From Aquisalimonas sp. (GTDB taxonomy: Bacteria; Pseudomonadota; Gammaproteobacteria; Nitrococcales; Aquisalimonadaceae): a stretch of DNA of 18,265 bases. Numbering within the stretch: the first letter of the stretch is position 1; every line of letters begins with the position of its first letter. The notes under the pieces were generated by a model. It saw nothing but the letters and a program-made list of their open reading frames with translations, was not told where the DNA came from and ran no database searches. The stretch spans positions 1-18,265 of the forward strand of contig SKYZ01000174.1 of the NCBI GenBank assembly GCA_007127625.1, given 5' to 3'. Shown one piece after another: positions 1 to 6,898 of this stretch. The position numbers and the translations under genes were made by a program.

Positions 1-613
1 CCAGCCAGGCGCGGCACTGGGCCAGTCCCTGCTGATGGGAATACACCCGCTGCACCGCCGCAAGATCGCTTTCCCGACTGGCGAGGTTCTGCTGGATACG
101 CAGTTCCACCTCGCCCACCACCTGCAACGGCGAGGTGAGGAAGCAGTCCAGGGTATGGTTGACCACACCCTCGGTGGAGTTCTCCACCGGCACCACGCCG
201 TAATTCATGTCACCGGCCTCCACCTCGCGGAAGATGGAGTCGATGGTGGCCAGCGGCTGCAGCTGCACGTCATGGCCGAACTGCTTGAACGCCGCCGCCT
301 GGGTGAAGGTCCCCTCGGGCCCGAGAAACCCCACCTTCAGCGGCTGCTGCAGGGCCAGACAGGCGGACATGATCTCCCGGAACAGGCGGGCGACGACCTC
401 GTCGGACAGCGGCCCCTCGTTGAGGGACTGGATGCGCCGCAGCACCTCCTGTTCGCGTTCCGGACGGTAGAAATCGCCCTGCTCGCCGTGCTCCCGCTTG
501 ATGCGGGCCACGTCCTGGGCCAGGCGCCCGCGCTCGCTGACCAGCGCGAGCACCTGCCGGTCGACTTCATCGATGCGCGCGCGCACCTCACTGAGCTGTT
601 GCCGGTCGGTCAT
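1..613 (-). CDS. pheA: Bifunctional chorismate mutase / prephenate dehydratase (P-protein), 5' part
   Basis: The first 204 codons are present; the C-terminus lies beyond the left edge. The protein converts chorismate to prephenate and then phenylpyruvate in phenylalanine synthesis. Residues ~5-90 form an AroQ-type chorismate mutase domain. Arg11, Arg28 and Lys39 fall at the same numbers as the E. coli P-protein active-site residues, followed by a RPERE segment (~50-54). From ~residue 95 the prephenate dehydratase domain begins with VGFLGPEGTFT, then VPVENSTEG at ~143-151. The catalytic TRF motif and the regulatory ACT domain are not in the window, so feedback control cannot be judged. The ATG at 613 has GGAGAAGG upstream at good spacing and lies 19 bp after the serA stop, which implies co-transcription with serA. 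Family call is secure. Confidence 0.95.
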   Translation of the reverse strand, partial: MTDRQQLSEVRARIDEVDRQVLALVSERGRLAQDVARIKREHGEQGDFYRPEREQEVLRRIQSLNEGPLSDEVVARLFREIMSACLALQQPLKVGFLGPEGTFTQAAAFKQFGHDVQLQPLATIDSIFREVEAGDMNYGVVPVENSTEGVVNHTLDCFLTSPLQVVGEVELRIQQNLASRESDLAAVQRVYSHQQGLAQCRAWL

Positions 614-632
614 GCCGCCTTCTCCGGGGGCG

Positions 633-1802
633 TCAGTCGAGCACCCGCACCTTGAGCACACCCTTGATCCCGCGGATCACGTCGGCCACTTCCCGCGGGA
701 TGGTGCCGTGCACGTCCACCACGGTGTAGGCGATTTCGCCGCGGGACTTGTTGTACATATCATCGATGTTCAGTCCCGCGTCCGCCAGGGTGGTGGAGAT
801 CTGACCGAGCATGTTGGGCACGTTGGCGTTGACCACCGTCATGCGCTCACACTCTTCGGCCCGCGGCATGTTCACCTCCGGGAAGTTCACCGAGTTCTTG
901 ATGTTGCCGTTCTCCAGGTAGTCGCGCACCTGATCGGCCACCATGATGGCGCAGTTTTCCTCGGCCTCGTCGGTGGAAGCGCCCAGGTGCGGCAGAGTAA
1001 TGCAGCGCGGGTGGTTCTTGGTGAGGTTGGTGGGAAAATCGTTGATGTAGGCGGTAAGGTGACCCGACTCCAGGGCATCCACCACGGCCTGGTCATCGAT
1101 GATGCCGGCACGGGAGAAGTTCAGCACCGCACCGCCCTTGCGCAGCATACCCACTCGCTCCGCATTGATCAGGTTGGCGGTGTGGTCATTGTAGGGCACA
1201 TGCAGGGAGATCATGTCGCTGCGGCTGACCAGCTCGTCCACGCTGTGGGCCTGGCGCACGCCGGCTTCCAGGGCCCAGGCACTGCTCACGGTAATGCCGG
1301 GATCGAAGCCCACCACATGCATGCCCAGCGCCCGGGCGGCGTTGGCCACCTTGACGCCAATGGCGCCCAGACCGATCACGCCCAGGGTACGCCCCGGCAG
1401 TTCGAAACCGCGGTAGTGCTTCTTGCCGGCCTCGACTTCCTTGCTCAGCGTGGCGTCGTCGCCGTCCAGATTGCGCGTGTACTCCCACGCCTGGCAGATG
1501 TTCCGGGCAGCCAGGAACAGGCTCGCGATCACCAGCTCCTTCACCGCGTTGGCGTTGGCGCCGGGGGTATTGAATACCGGAATGCCGTAGTCGGTCATGG
1601 CCTCGACGGGGATATTGTTCACTCCGGCGCCGGCGCGGCCCACCGCCAGCAGGGAATCCGGCACGGGCATCTCGTGCATCTTGTAGGAGCGCAGCAGAAC
1701 GGCGTCCGGGTTGTTGATCTCGGTGGCCGTCTCGTAGCTGTCCCGTGGCAGGCGTTCCAGCCCCTTGGCGGAAATGTTGTTCAGCGTTTGAATCTTGTAC
1801 AT
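633..1802 (-). CDS. serA: D-3-phosphoglycerate dehydrogenase, short ACT-domain type (389 aa)
   Basis: This enzyme oxidises 3-phosphoglycerate to 3-phosphohydroxypyruvate with NAD+, the first step of serine synthesis. GRAGAGVNN (~56-63) marks the substrate domain and GLGAIG (~144-149) the Rossmann dinucleotide loop. Catalytic Arg231 (in NFSRAGIID) and His272 (in LPHLGAST) are visible. A C-terminal ACT domain (~318-389) suggests allosteric serine control. Unlike E. coli SerA, the DVFPTEP segment carrying catalytic Glu269 reads INDFPTNL here, with Asn259 at the Glu position. An INDFP/TDFP version with PHLGAST...EEN is, from memory, typical of a distinct ~390-aa SerA clade. The ATG at 1802 has AAGGAG 5 nt upstream; an in-frame extension of 31 codons lacks support. 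It sits between serC (55-bp gap) and pheA (19-bp gap), putting two serine-pathway steps side by side. Confidence 0.93.
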   Translation of the reverse strand: MYKIQTLNNISAKGLERLPRDSYETATEINNPDAVLLRSYKMHEMPVPDSLLAVGRAGAGVNNIPVEAMTDYGIPVFNTPGANANAVKELVIASLFLAARNICQAWEYTRNLDGDDATLSKEVEAGKKHYRGFELPGRTLGVIGLGAIGVKVANAARALGMHVVGFDPGITVSSAWALEAGVRQAHSVDELVSRSDMISLHVPYNDHTANLINAERVGMLRKGGAVLNFSRAGIIDDQAVVDALESGHLTAYINDFPTNLTKNHPRCITLPHLGASTDEAEENCAIMVADQVRDYLENGNIKNSVNFPEVNMPRAEECERMTVVNANVPNMLGQISTTLADAGLNIDDMYNKSRGEIAYTVVDVHGTIPREVADVIRGIKGVLKVRVLD

Positions 1803-1857
1803 GGTTACTCCTTGGTCAATAACAGAAAACAACGTGCGCGCAGGCGAACGGGCGTGA

Positions 1858-2940
1858 TTACCCGTTGCGGCGCGCGAAGTCCTGCATGAATTCAATCAGG
1901 CGATCGACACCGGCTTCGGGCATGGCGTTGTAGATGCTCGCTCGCATGCCGCCGACACTCCTGTGGCCCTTAAGCGTGCTGAACCCCGCCGCCTCGGCTT
2001 CCTTGAGGAAGGTATCGTTGAAGCTGTCGTCGGCAAGGACGAACGGCACGTTCATCCAGGAGCGGCAGGCCGGGTCCACCGGGTTGCTGTAGAAGGGGTT
2101 GTCGTCGATCTCGGCGTAGAGCTTGTCGGCCTTGCGCTTGTTGATCTCCGCCATGGCCTCCAGTCCGCCCTGCTCCTTGAGCCACTTGAACACCAGCCCC
2201 GCCAGGTACCAGCCGTAGGTGGGTGGCGTGTTGGACATGGAGTCGGCATCCGCCTGGACCTTGTAATCCCACACCGTCGGCGTGTGCGGCAGCACTTCGC
2301 CGATGAGGTCGTCGCGCACGATGACGATGGTCAGCCCCGCCGGGCCGATGTTCTTCTGCGCACCGGCGTAGATCAGCCCGTACTTCGAGACATCGATGGG
2401 CCGGGACAGGATCGTCGAGGACATGTCCGCCACCAACGGCACGTCGCCGGTCTCCGGCACCCAGTGGAACTCCACGCCGGAGATGGTCTCGTTGGGGGTG
2501 AAGTGCACGTAGGAGGCCTTCGGATCCAGTTGCCACTCGGACTGGGCACCGATGTGCATGGGCGTCTTCTGGTCCGCCCCCCAGGCGACGTTCACCTGGC
2601 AATACTTCTTCGCCTCCTTGATGGCCTTCTCGGACCACGAGCCGGTGTTGATGTAGTCGGCCCGGTCACCGCCCCGCAGCAGGTTCATGGGAATCGCGGA
2701 GAACTGCCCCGTGGCACCGCCCTGCAGGAACAGCACCTTGTAGTTGTCGGGCACGTTCAGGAGGTCGCGCAGATCCTGCTCGGCCTCGGCGGCGATGGAG
2801 ACGAACTCCTTGCCGCGGTGGCTCATTTCCATCACGCCCATGCCGGAGCCATGCCAGTCGAGCATCTCCCCGGCGGCCTTCTCGAGTACCGCTTCCGGCA
2901 ACACGGCCGGTCCGGCGCTGAAGTTGTACACTCTGGACAT
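1858..2940 (-). CDS. serC: Phosphoserine aminotransferase (360 aa)
   Basis: This PLP enzyme transaminates 3-phosphohydroxypyruvate with glutamate to O-phosphoserine; it also acts in pyridoxal phosphate synthesis in gammaproteobacteria. The protein opens with MSRVYNFSAGPAVLP, the family hallmark, and has FLQGGATGQF (~71-80, phosphate/PLP pocket). TPNETISGVEF lies at ~148-158. The PLP lysine is Lys196 in AGAQKNIGPAG. The C-terminus has the conserved GHRSVGGMRASIYNA segment. Length matches the family (~360). The ATG at 2940 is preceded by AAGGGGAG at 9-nt spacing. The 45-codon upstream extension is rejected because the family N-terminus starts exactly here. It lies downstream of gyrA across a structured 150-bp gap, as in Pseudomonas-type gyrA-serC-pheA clusters. 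Confidence 0.97.
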   Translation of the reverse strand: MSRVYNFSAGPAVLPEAVLEKAAGEMLDWHGSGMGVMEMSHRGKEFVSIAAEAEQDLRDLLNVPDNYKVLFLQGGATGQFSAIPMNLLRGGDRADYINTGSWSEKAIKEAKKYCQVNVAWGADQKTPMHIGAQSEWQLDPKASYVHFTPNETISGVEFHWVPETGDVPLVADMSSTILSRPIDVSKYGLIYAGAQKNIGPAGLTIVIVRDDLIGEVLPHTPTVWDYKVQADADSMSNTPPTYGWYLAGLVFKWLKEQGGLEAMAEINKRKADKLYAEIDDNPFYSNPVDPACRSWMNVPFVLADDSFNDTFLKEAEAAGFSTLKGHRSVGGMRASIYNAMPEAGVDRLIEFMQDFARRNG

Positions 2941-2957
2941 TATCAATGTCTCCCCTT

Positions 2958-3065
2958 GGTTCCGAAGTAAATCGTTGAGGAGGGAAACGCTGAACCATTG
3001 CGGCGTGCTTGTGCGCTTCGGAGCCAAACGAGCCAGAGGCTCGCTCGGGCGGTTCGGCGTTTCCC
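2958..3065 (-). promoter_or_regulatory. Structured gyrA-serC intergenic leader with interlocking inverted repeats
   Basis: Read on the minus strand, three helices can be drawn. P1 pairs 3065-3051 (GGGAAACGCCGAACC) with 2996-2982 (GGTTCAGCGTTTCCC), 14 of 15 positions. P2 is a local hairpin at 3045-3027 (AGCGAGCC / TCT loop / GGCTCGTT, one G-T pair) followed by TTT. P3 pairs 3025-3016 (GGCTCCGAAG), inside the P1 loop, with 2967-2958 (CTTCGGAACC), outside it, 9 of 10 positions; so P1+P3 would be a pseudoknot or alternatives. P3 ends at the base next to the serC SD (2957-2950). P2 alone could also be a weak terminator for gyrA. The pairings are visible; the regulatory role is inference. Confidence 0.45.
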
Positions 3066-3090
3066 TATGCGACAACCGGACCGGGGATCA

Positions 3091-5685
3091 TCAGGTCTCG
3101 TCGTCGCCTGGCGCGTCATCGTCGGACGGCTCCGCCGCCGCGTCCGCGCCTTCCTCGTCATCCAGTGCCTCGACCCGCGTCACCCCCATGAGGGTCTCGT
3201 CGGTATCCAGGCTGATCAGTTTCACGCCCTGGGTGTTACGGCTCAGGACGGAGATGTCATGCACCGGCGTGCGCACCAGGGTGCCGCCACGGGTTATCAG
3301 CATGACCTCGTCGCCGTCCACCACCTGCGTGGCGCCGACGACCTCGCCGTTGCGATCACCGGTGCGGATGGAGATCACGCCCATGGTGCCGCGCCCGCGC
3401 CGCGGGTAGTCCTCCAGCGGCGTGCGCTTGCCGTAGCCGTTCTCGGTGGCGGTCAGAATGTCGCCCTCACCGAGGATCAGCAGGGCAATGACCTGTTGCC
3501 CGGGTTCCATGCGCATGCCGCGTACGCCGGCGGCACCCCGGCCCATGGCACGCACCTCGTTCTCGGCAAAACGCACCGCCTTGCCGGCGCTGCTGAGCAG
3601 CATCACGTCCCGCTCGCCGTCGGTGATCCCGACGTTGACCAGGCTGTCCTCGCCGCGCAGGTCCAGGGCGATGATGCCGTTGCTGCGCGGCCGCGAGAAA
3701 TGGGTCAGCGGCGTCTTCTTCACGGTGCCGCTGCGGGTTGCCATGAACACGAAGCGGTCCTCGGTGAATTCCTGCACCGGCAGCACCGCGTTGATGCGCT
3801 CATCGTTCTCCAGCGGCAACAGGTTGACGATGGGCTTGCCCCGGGAACCGCGACTGCCCTGGGGCAGTTCGTAGACGCGCAGCCAGTAGCACTTGCCGTG
3901 ACTGGAGAAGCACAACAGCATGTCGTGGGTGTTGGCCACGAACAGCTGGTCGACAAAGTCCTCGTCCTTCATGGACGTGGCGCTCTTGCCACGCCCGCCG
4001 CGCCGCTGCGCCCGATAGGTGTCCAACTGCTGGTACTTGGCATAGCCCTGATGGGAGAGCGTGACCACCACGTCCTCGGGGGTGATCAGGTCTTCCATGG
4101 TGAGATCGATGTGGTCCCGCACGATCTCGGACTTGCGGGCGTCGCCGAACTGCTCCTTCACCGCCACCAGCTCCTCGCGGATCACTTCCATGAGCCGGTC
4201 GGTGCTGTCCAGGATGTCGATAAGGTCGGCGATGCGCTCCAGCAGCTCCCGGTATTCCTCACGGATCTTGTCCTGCTCCAGACCGGTGAGCCGGTGCAGG
4301 CGCAGGTCCAGGATGGCCTGGGCCTGGGTCTCGGTGAGCTGGTAGCCCTCGTCGGTCAGGCCGTAGCCGGAGGCAAGCCCGTCCGGCCGCGACGCATGAG
4401 CGCCGGCGCGCTCCAGCATTTCCGTGACGATCCCCGGCGCCCAAAGGCGGCCGGTGAGTGCCTCGCGCGCCTCACCGGGCCCCGGAGAGGCCTTGATCAG
4501 CTCGATCACGGGATCGATGTTGGCCAGGGCCACCGCCAGGCCTTCCAGGACGTGGGCCCGCTCCCGCGCCTTGCGGAGATCGTACATGGTGCGCCGGGTC
4601 ACCACCTCGCGGCGGTGGCGCAGGAAGGCGTCCAGCACGTCGCGCAGGCTGAGCAGCTGCGGCTGACCATCCACCAGGGCCACCATGTTGATGCCGAACA
4701 CCGTCTGGAGCTGCGTCTGCTGGAACAGGTTGTTCAACACCACCTCGGCCACTTCGCCGCGGCGCAGCTCGATGACCATGCGCATGCCGTCCTTGTCGGA
4801 CTCGTCACGCAGCTCGGTGATGCCCTCGATGCGCTTTTCCTTGACCAGCTCGGCGATCTTCTCCAGCAGCCGCGCCTTGTTGACCTGGTAGGGCAGCTCC
4901 TTGACCACGATGGTCTGCTTGCCGGACTTCGGGTCCTCCTCGACCTCGGTGCGGGCGCGCATGATCAGGCGGCCGCGGCCGGTGCGGTAGGCCTCGTGAA
5001 TGCCGCTGACGCCGTTGATGATGGCGCCGGTAGGCAGGTCCGGGCCCGGAATGTACTCCAGCAGGTCTTCGACGGTCAGGTCATCGTCATCGATCAGCGC
5101 CACGCAGGCGTCGATGACCTCGCCCAGGTTGTGGGGCGGGATGTTGGTGGCCATGCCTACGGCGATGCCGGAGCCGCCGTTGACCAGCAGGTTCGGGAAG
5201 CGCGCCGGCAGCACCGCCGGCTCCTGCTCGGACCCATCGTAGTTGTCGATGAGATCGACGGTTTCCTTGTCGATGTCCGCCAGCAGTTCGTGGGCGATGC
5301 GCGCCATGCGCACCTCGGTATACCGCATCGCCGCGGCGGCGTCCCCGTCCACGGAGCCGAAGTTCCCCTGCCCGTCCACCAGCATGTAGCGCATGGCGAA
5401 GGACTGGGCCATGCGGACAATGGTGTCGTAGACGGCGGAGTCGCCGTGGGGGTGGTATTTACCAATGACGTCACCGACCACGCGGGCCGATTTCTTGTAC
5501 GGGCGGTTCCAGTCGTTGCCGAGCACGCGCATGGCGAACAGCACGCGGCGGTGCACCGGCTTGAGGCCGTCGCGCACGTCCGGGAGAGCCCGCCCCACGA
5601 TCACGCTCATGGCGTAATCGAGGTACGACTGCCTCATTTCGTCTTCCAGATTGACCGGCAGAATCTCTTTCGCGACGTTGGCCAT
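3091..5685 (-). CDS. gyrA: DNA gyrase subunit A (864 aa)
   Basis: This is the catalytic DNA-breaking and rejoining subunit of gyrase, forming A2B2 with GyrB and introducing negative supercoils with ATP. The numbering of the E. coli protein is kept: active-site Tyr122 sits in [10 protein letters not shown]. The quinolone-resistance region keeps Ser83 and Asp87 in [17 protein letters not shown], which predicts the quinolone-susceptible type at these sites. The GyrA box QRRGGRG lies at ~559-565 and starts the beta-pinwheel C-terminal domain with six blade-like repeats. The tail ends in an acidic stretch ([22 protein letters not shown]). Length is normal. The start gives the conserved [18 protein letters not shown]-terminus. 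The frame ends in TGATGA (tandem stop). Confidence is high because every key motif is present. Confidence 0.99.
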   Translation of the reverse strand: MANVAKEILPVNLEDEMRQSYLDYAMSVIVGRALPDVRDGLKPVHRRVLFAMRVLGNDWNRPYKKSARVVGDVIGKYHPHGDSAVYDTIVRMAQSFAMRYMLVDGQGNFGSVDGDAAAAMRYTEVRMARIAHELLADIDKETVDLIDNYDGSEQEPAVLPARFPNLLVNGGSGIAVGMATNIPPHNLGEVIDACVALIDDDDLTVEDLLEYIPGPDLPTGAIINGVSGIHEAYRTGRGRLIMRARTEVEEDPKSGKQTIVVKELPYQVNKARLLEKIAELVKEKRIEGITELRDESDKDGMRMVIELRRGEVAEVVLNNLFQQTQLQTVFGINMVALVDGQPQLLSLRDVLDAFLRHRREVVTRRTMYDLRKARERAHVLEGLAVALANIDPVIELIKASPGPGEAREALTGRLWAPGIVTEMLERAGAHASRPDGLASGYGLTDEGYQLTETQAQAILDLRLHRLTGLEQDKIREEYRELLERIADLIDILDSTDRLMEVIREELVAVKEQFGDARKSEIVRDHIDLTMEDLITPEDVVVTLSHQGYAKYQQLDTYRAQRRGGRGKSATSMKDEDFVDQLFVANTHDMLLCFSSHGKCYWLRVYELPQGSRGSRGKPIVNLLPLENDERINAVLPVQEFTEDRFVFMATRSGTVKKTPLTHFSRPRSNGIIALDLRGEDSLVNVGITDGERDVMLLSSAGKAVRFAENEVRAMGRGAAGVRGMRMEPGQQVIALLILGEGDILTATENGYGKRTPLEDYPRRGRGTMGVISIRTGDRNGEVVGATQVVDGDEVMLITRGGTLVRTPVHDISVLSRNTQGVKLISLDTDETLMGVTRVEALDDEEGADAAAEPSDDDAPGDDET

Positions 5686-5848
5686 CGACGCTCTCGGCTC
5701 GTTGTAATGACGGTACGGTGTGTCCGGATGCGATCCCGCAGTTGCTGTCGCAGGCCGCGCTACCCCGGGGAAGCCGCGGGGAGCAACGGCACGCCCGACA
5801 CCAGCCGCCTCGGGTGCGGCGGCGACAACAGGGGACGCGGCCGGGAAA

Positions 5849-5864
5849 AACGGGGATCATACCA
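5849..5864 (-). promoter_or_regulatory. Candidate extended -10 promoter for gyrA
   Basis: The minus strand reads TGGTATGAT at 5864-5856, a TGn extended -10 with 5 of 6 bases of TATAAT. No convincing -35 hexamer lies 15-19 bp upstream, which is tolerated by extended -10 promoters. Transcription starting near 5849 would give a ~165-nt GC-rich leader before the gyrA ATG. That leader contains a 6-bp inverted repeat (5741-5746 with 5782-5787). The promoter is inferred from sequence match only. Confidence 0.45.
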
Positions 5865-5918
5865 CAGCAGGAGCGCATCGGCATGGCCGCAACGGGCCGG
5901 CCCTGCTGGCGTGCCGGG

Positions 5919-5946
5919 CCGGCGCAGCCGTCACCGGCTGCGCCGG
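5919..5946 (-). terminator. GC-rich hairpin just after the cyclophilin gene
   Basis: A perfect 12-bp stem (CCGGCGCAGCCG with CGGCTGCGCCGG) closes a 4-nt loop, GTGA when read on the minus strand. It starts 5 nt past the cyclophilin stop codon. There is no U-tract, so it is not a textbook intrinsic terminator; it may mark the 3' end of the mtnA operon transcript and protect it from exonucleases, or help Rho. An overlapping repeat (5896-5903 with 5916-5923) could compete with it. Confidence 0.5.
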
Positions 5947-5951
5947 TCTGC

Positions 5952-6554
5952 TCAGGGTTCGGCGCGCCGGGCGTTCTCCACCTTGATGGTCTCCAGCGGC
6001 ACGTCGCGATGCCCCTGGCGGTTGCCCGTGGAGGTCTCGGCGATACGGTCAACCACATCCATGCCGTCCACCACCCGGGCGAACACCGCGTAGCCGAAGT
6101 CGCGCACGCCGTGGTCCAGGAAGGCATTGTCGTCGAGGTTGATGAAGAACTGCGAGGTGGCGCTGTTGATCTGCTGGGTGCGCGCCATGGACAGATAACC
6201 ACGCTTGTTCTTCAGCCCGTTGTCCGCCTCGTTGGTGATCGGATCCCGGGTGGACTTCTGGTTCATGTCGGTATCGAAGCCGCCGCCCTGGATCACGAAA
6301 CCGGGGATGACCCGATGAAAGACGGTGCCGTCATAGAAGCCGTCGTCCACGTACTGGAGGAAATTCTCCACGGTGACCGGCGCATCCTCCGGGAACAGCT
6401 CGAGGGTGATATCCCCCTTGTTCGTCTCGAAAACAACCATTGTATCCCCTTCCTTTTCCTCATCGCCGGCGCTTACCAGACGCGCGGCCATCAACAAAAC
6501 GGCGACGACGGGAATCGCCGCCAGCCACCACACCGAATGTCGTCCCCTGCTCAT
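5952..6554 (-). CDS. Cyclophilin-type peptidyl-prolyl cis-trans isomerase with N-terminal export signal (200 aa)
   Basis: The enzyme catalyses cis-trans isomerisation of Xaa-Pro bonds during protein folding. Residues ~39-197 are a complete cyclophilin domain very close to E. coli PpiB: FHRVIPGFVIQGGGF (~79-93) with the catalytic Arg, then MARTQ, SATSQFFINL and VFARVVDGMDVVD. Residues 1-30 are basic, then hydrophobic (WWLAAIPVVAVLLMAA), ending LVSA-GD, like a signal peptide or anchor. The ATG at 6554 overlaps the previous stop by 4 nt and has GGAGG at 8-nt spacing. A second in-frame ATG at 6440 (Met39) has an even better SD and begins exactly where cytoplasmic PpiB begins. The product could therefore be periplasmic, cytoplasmic or both; I do not assign ppiA or ppiB. 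It is last in the mtnA operon. Confidence 0.93.
   Translation of the reverse strand: MSRGRHSVWWLAAIPVVAVLLMAARLVSAGDEEKEGDTMVVFETNKGDITLELFPEDAPVTVENFLQYVDDGFYDGTVFHRVIPGFVIQGGGFDTDMNQKSTRDPITNEADNGLKNKRGYLSMARTQQINSATSQFFINLDDNAFLDHGVRDFGYAVFARVVDGMDVVDRIAETSTGNRQGHRDVPLETIKVENARRAEP
6446..6455 (-). promoter_or_regulatory. Internal ribosome binding site inside the cyclophilin gene
   Basis: The minus strand reads AAGGAAGGGG followed by ATACA and then ATG at 6440. This is one of the strongest SD sequences in the window and has 5-nt spacing. It would start a 162-residue protein lacking the hydrophobic N-terminus. The codons concerned encode the low-complexity linker EEKEGDT, so the match could also be a by-product of encoding Glu-Lys-Glu. 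Confidence 0.5.
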
Positions 6555-6898
6555 ACTCCGCCCTCCTGCCTTGGCTCCTCCCCCGGCTGCGGCCAGGGCT
6601 CCATTTCAATCCGCCGGACCGCACGCCCGGCCACCTCGATGATGCCACCGTGACGGCGGCTGCCGTCCGCGGAAAACTCGAACCGGTACCAGTGCACCAG
6701 CCCCAGTCGGCCGTTGCGCCCACGCCCAAGCCGAGTACGCACCCGCACCAGGCTCTCGTCCAGGAACTGCAATCCCAGATCACGGCAGCGACGTGAGGCC
6801 CCGCGCCGCGCCTGCTCCTGGGCGGCCATCAGTGCGCTCCAGGCCAGCGCCAGTGCGCCCAGCACCAGCACTGCCAGCAACAGCCCCTCGCCGGTCAT
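6551..6898 (-). CDS. DUF3301-like membrane-anchored protein (115 aa)
   Basis: No biochemical function is known to me. Residues ~5-24 (LLLAVLVLGALALAWSALMA) form one hydrophobic segment, followed by a basic soluble part. The pattern CRDLGLQFLDESLV...RNGRLGLVHWYRFEFSADGSRRHGGIIEVAGRAV matches my memory of the gammaproteobacterial DUF3301 family (hydrophobic N-terminus, RYRFEFSxDG core). It overlaps the NYN gene stop and the cyclophilin start by 4 nt each (ATGA), so the three are translationally coupled. The predicted topology is N-terminal anchor with a small domain on one face of the inner membrane; which face is not clear. Coding is real by coupling, SD (GGAGG region) and family resemblance. 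Confidence 0.8.
   Translation of the reverse strand: MTGEGLLLAVLVLGALALAWSALMAAQEQARRGASRRCRDLGLQFLDESLVRVRTRLGRGRNGRLGLVHWYRFEFSADGSRRHGGIIEVAGRAVRRIEMEPWPQPGEEPRQEGGV

Noticed and set aside
498..2970. Long plus-strand open frames opposite serA (498-1889) and serC (1963-2970)
   Set aside because: Same antisense effect: His/Gly/Val-rich low-information products, no SD or family resemblance, fully covered by real genes on the other strand.
2998..6093. A 1031-codon plus-strand open frame running antisense through gyrA
   Set aside because: It mirrors the gyrA codons on the other strand. In GC-rich genomes strong third-position bias leaves antisense frames without stops. Its product is rich in His, Val, Gly and Leu without any known domain, and gyrA is unmistakable.
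5471..6202. A minus-strand frame bridging the gyrA upstream region and the cyclophilin gene
   Set aside because: It lies in a wrong frame over both genes. Its intergenic part is Cys/Arg-rich noise with no start signal.
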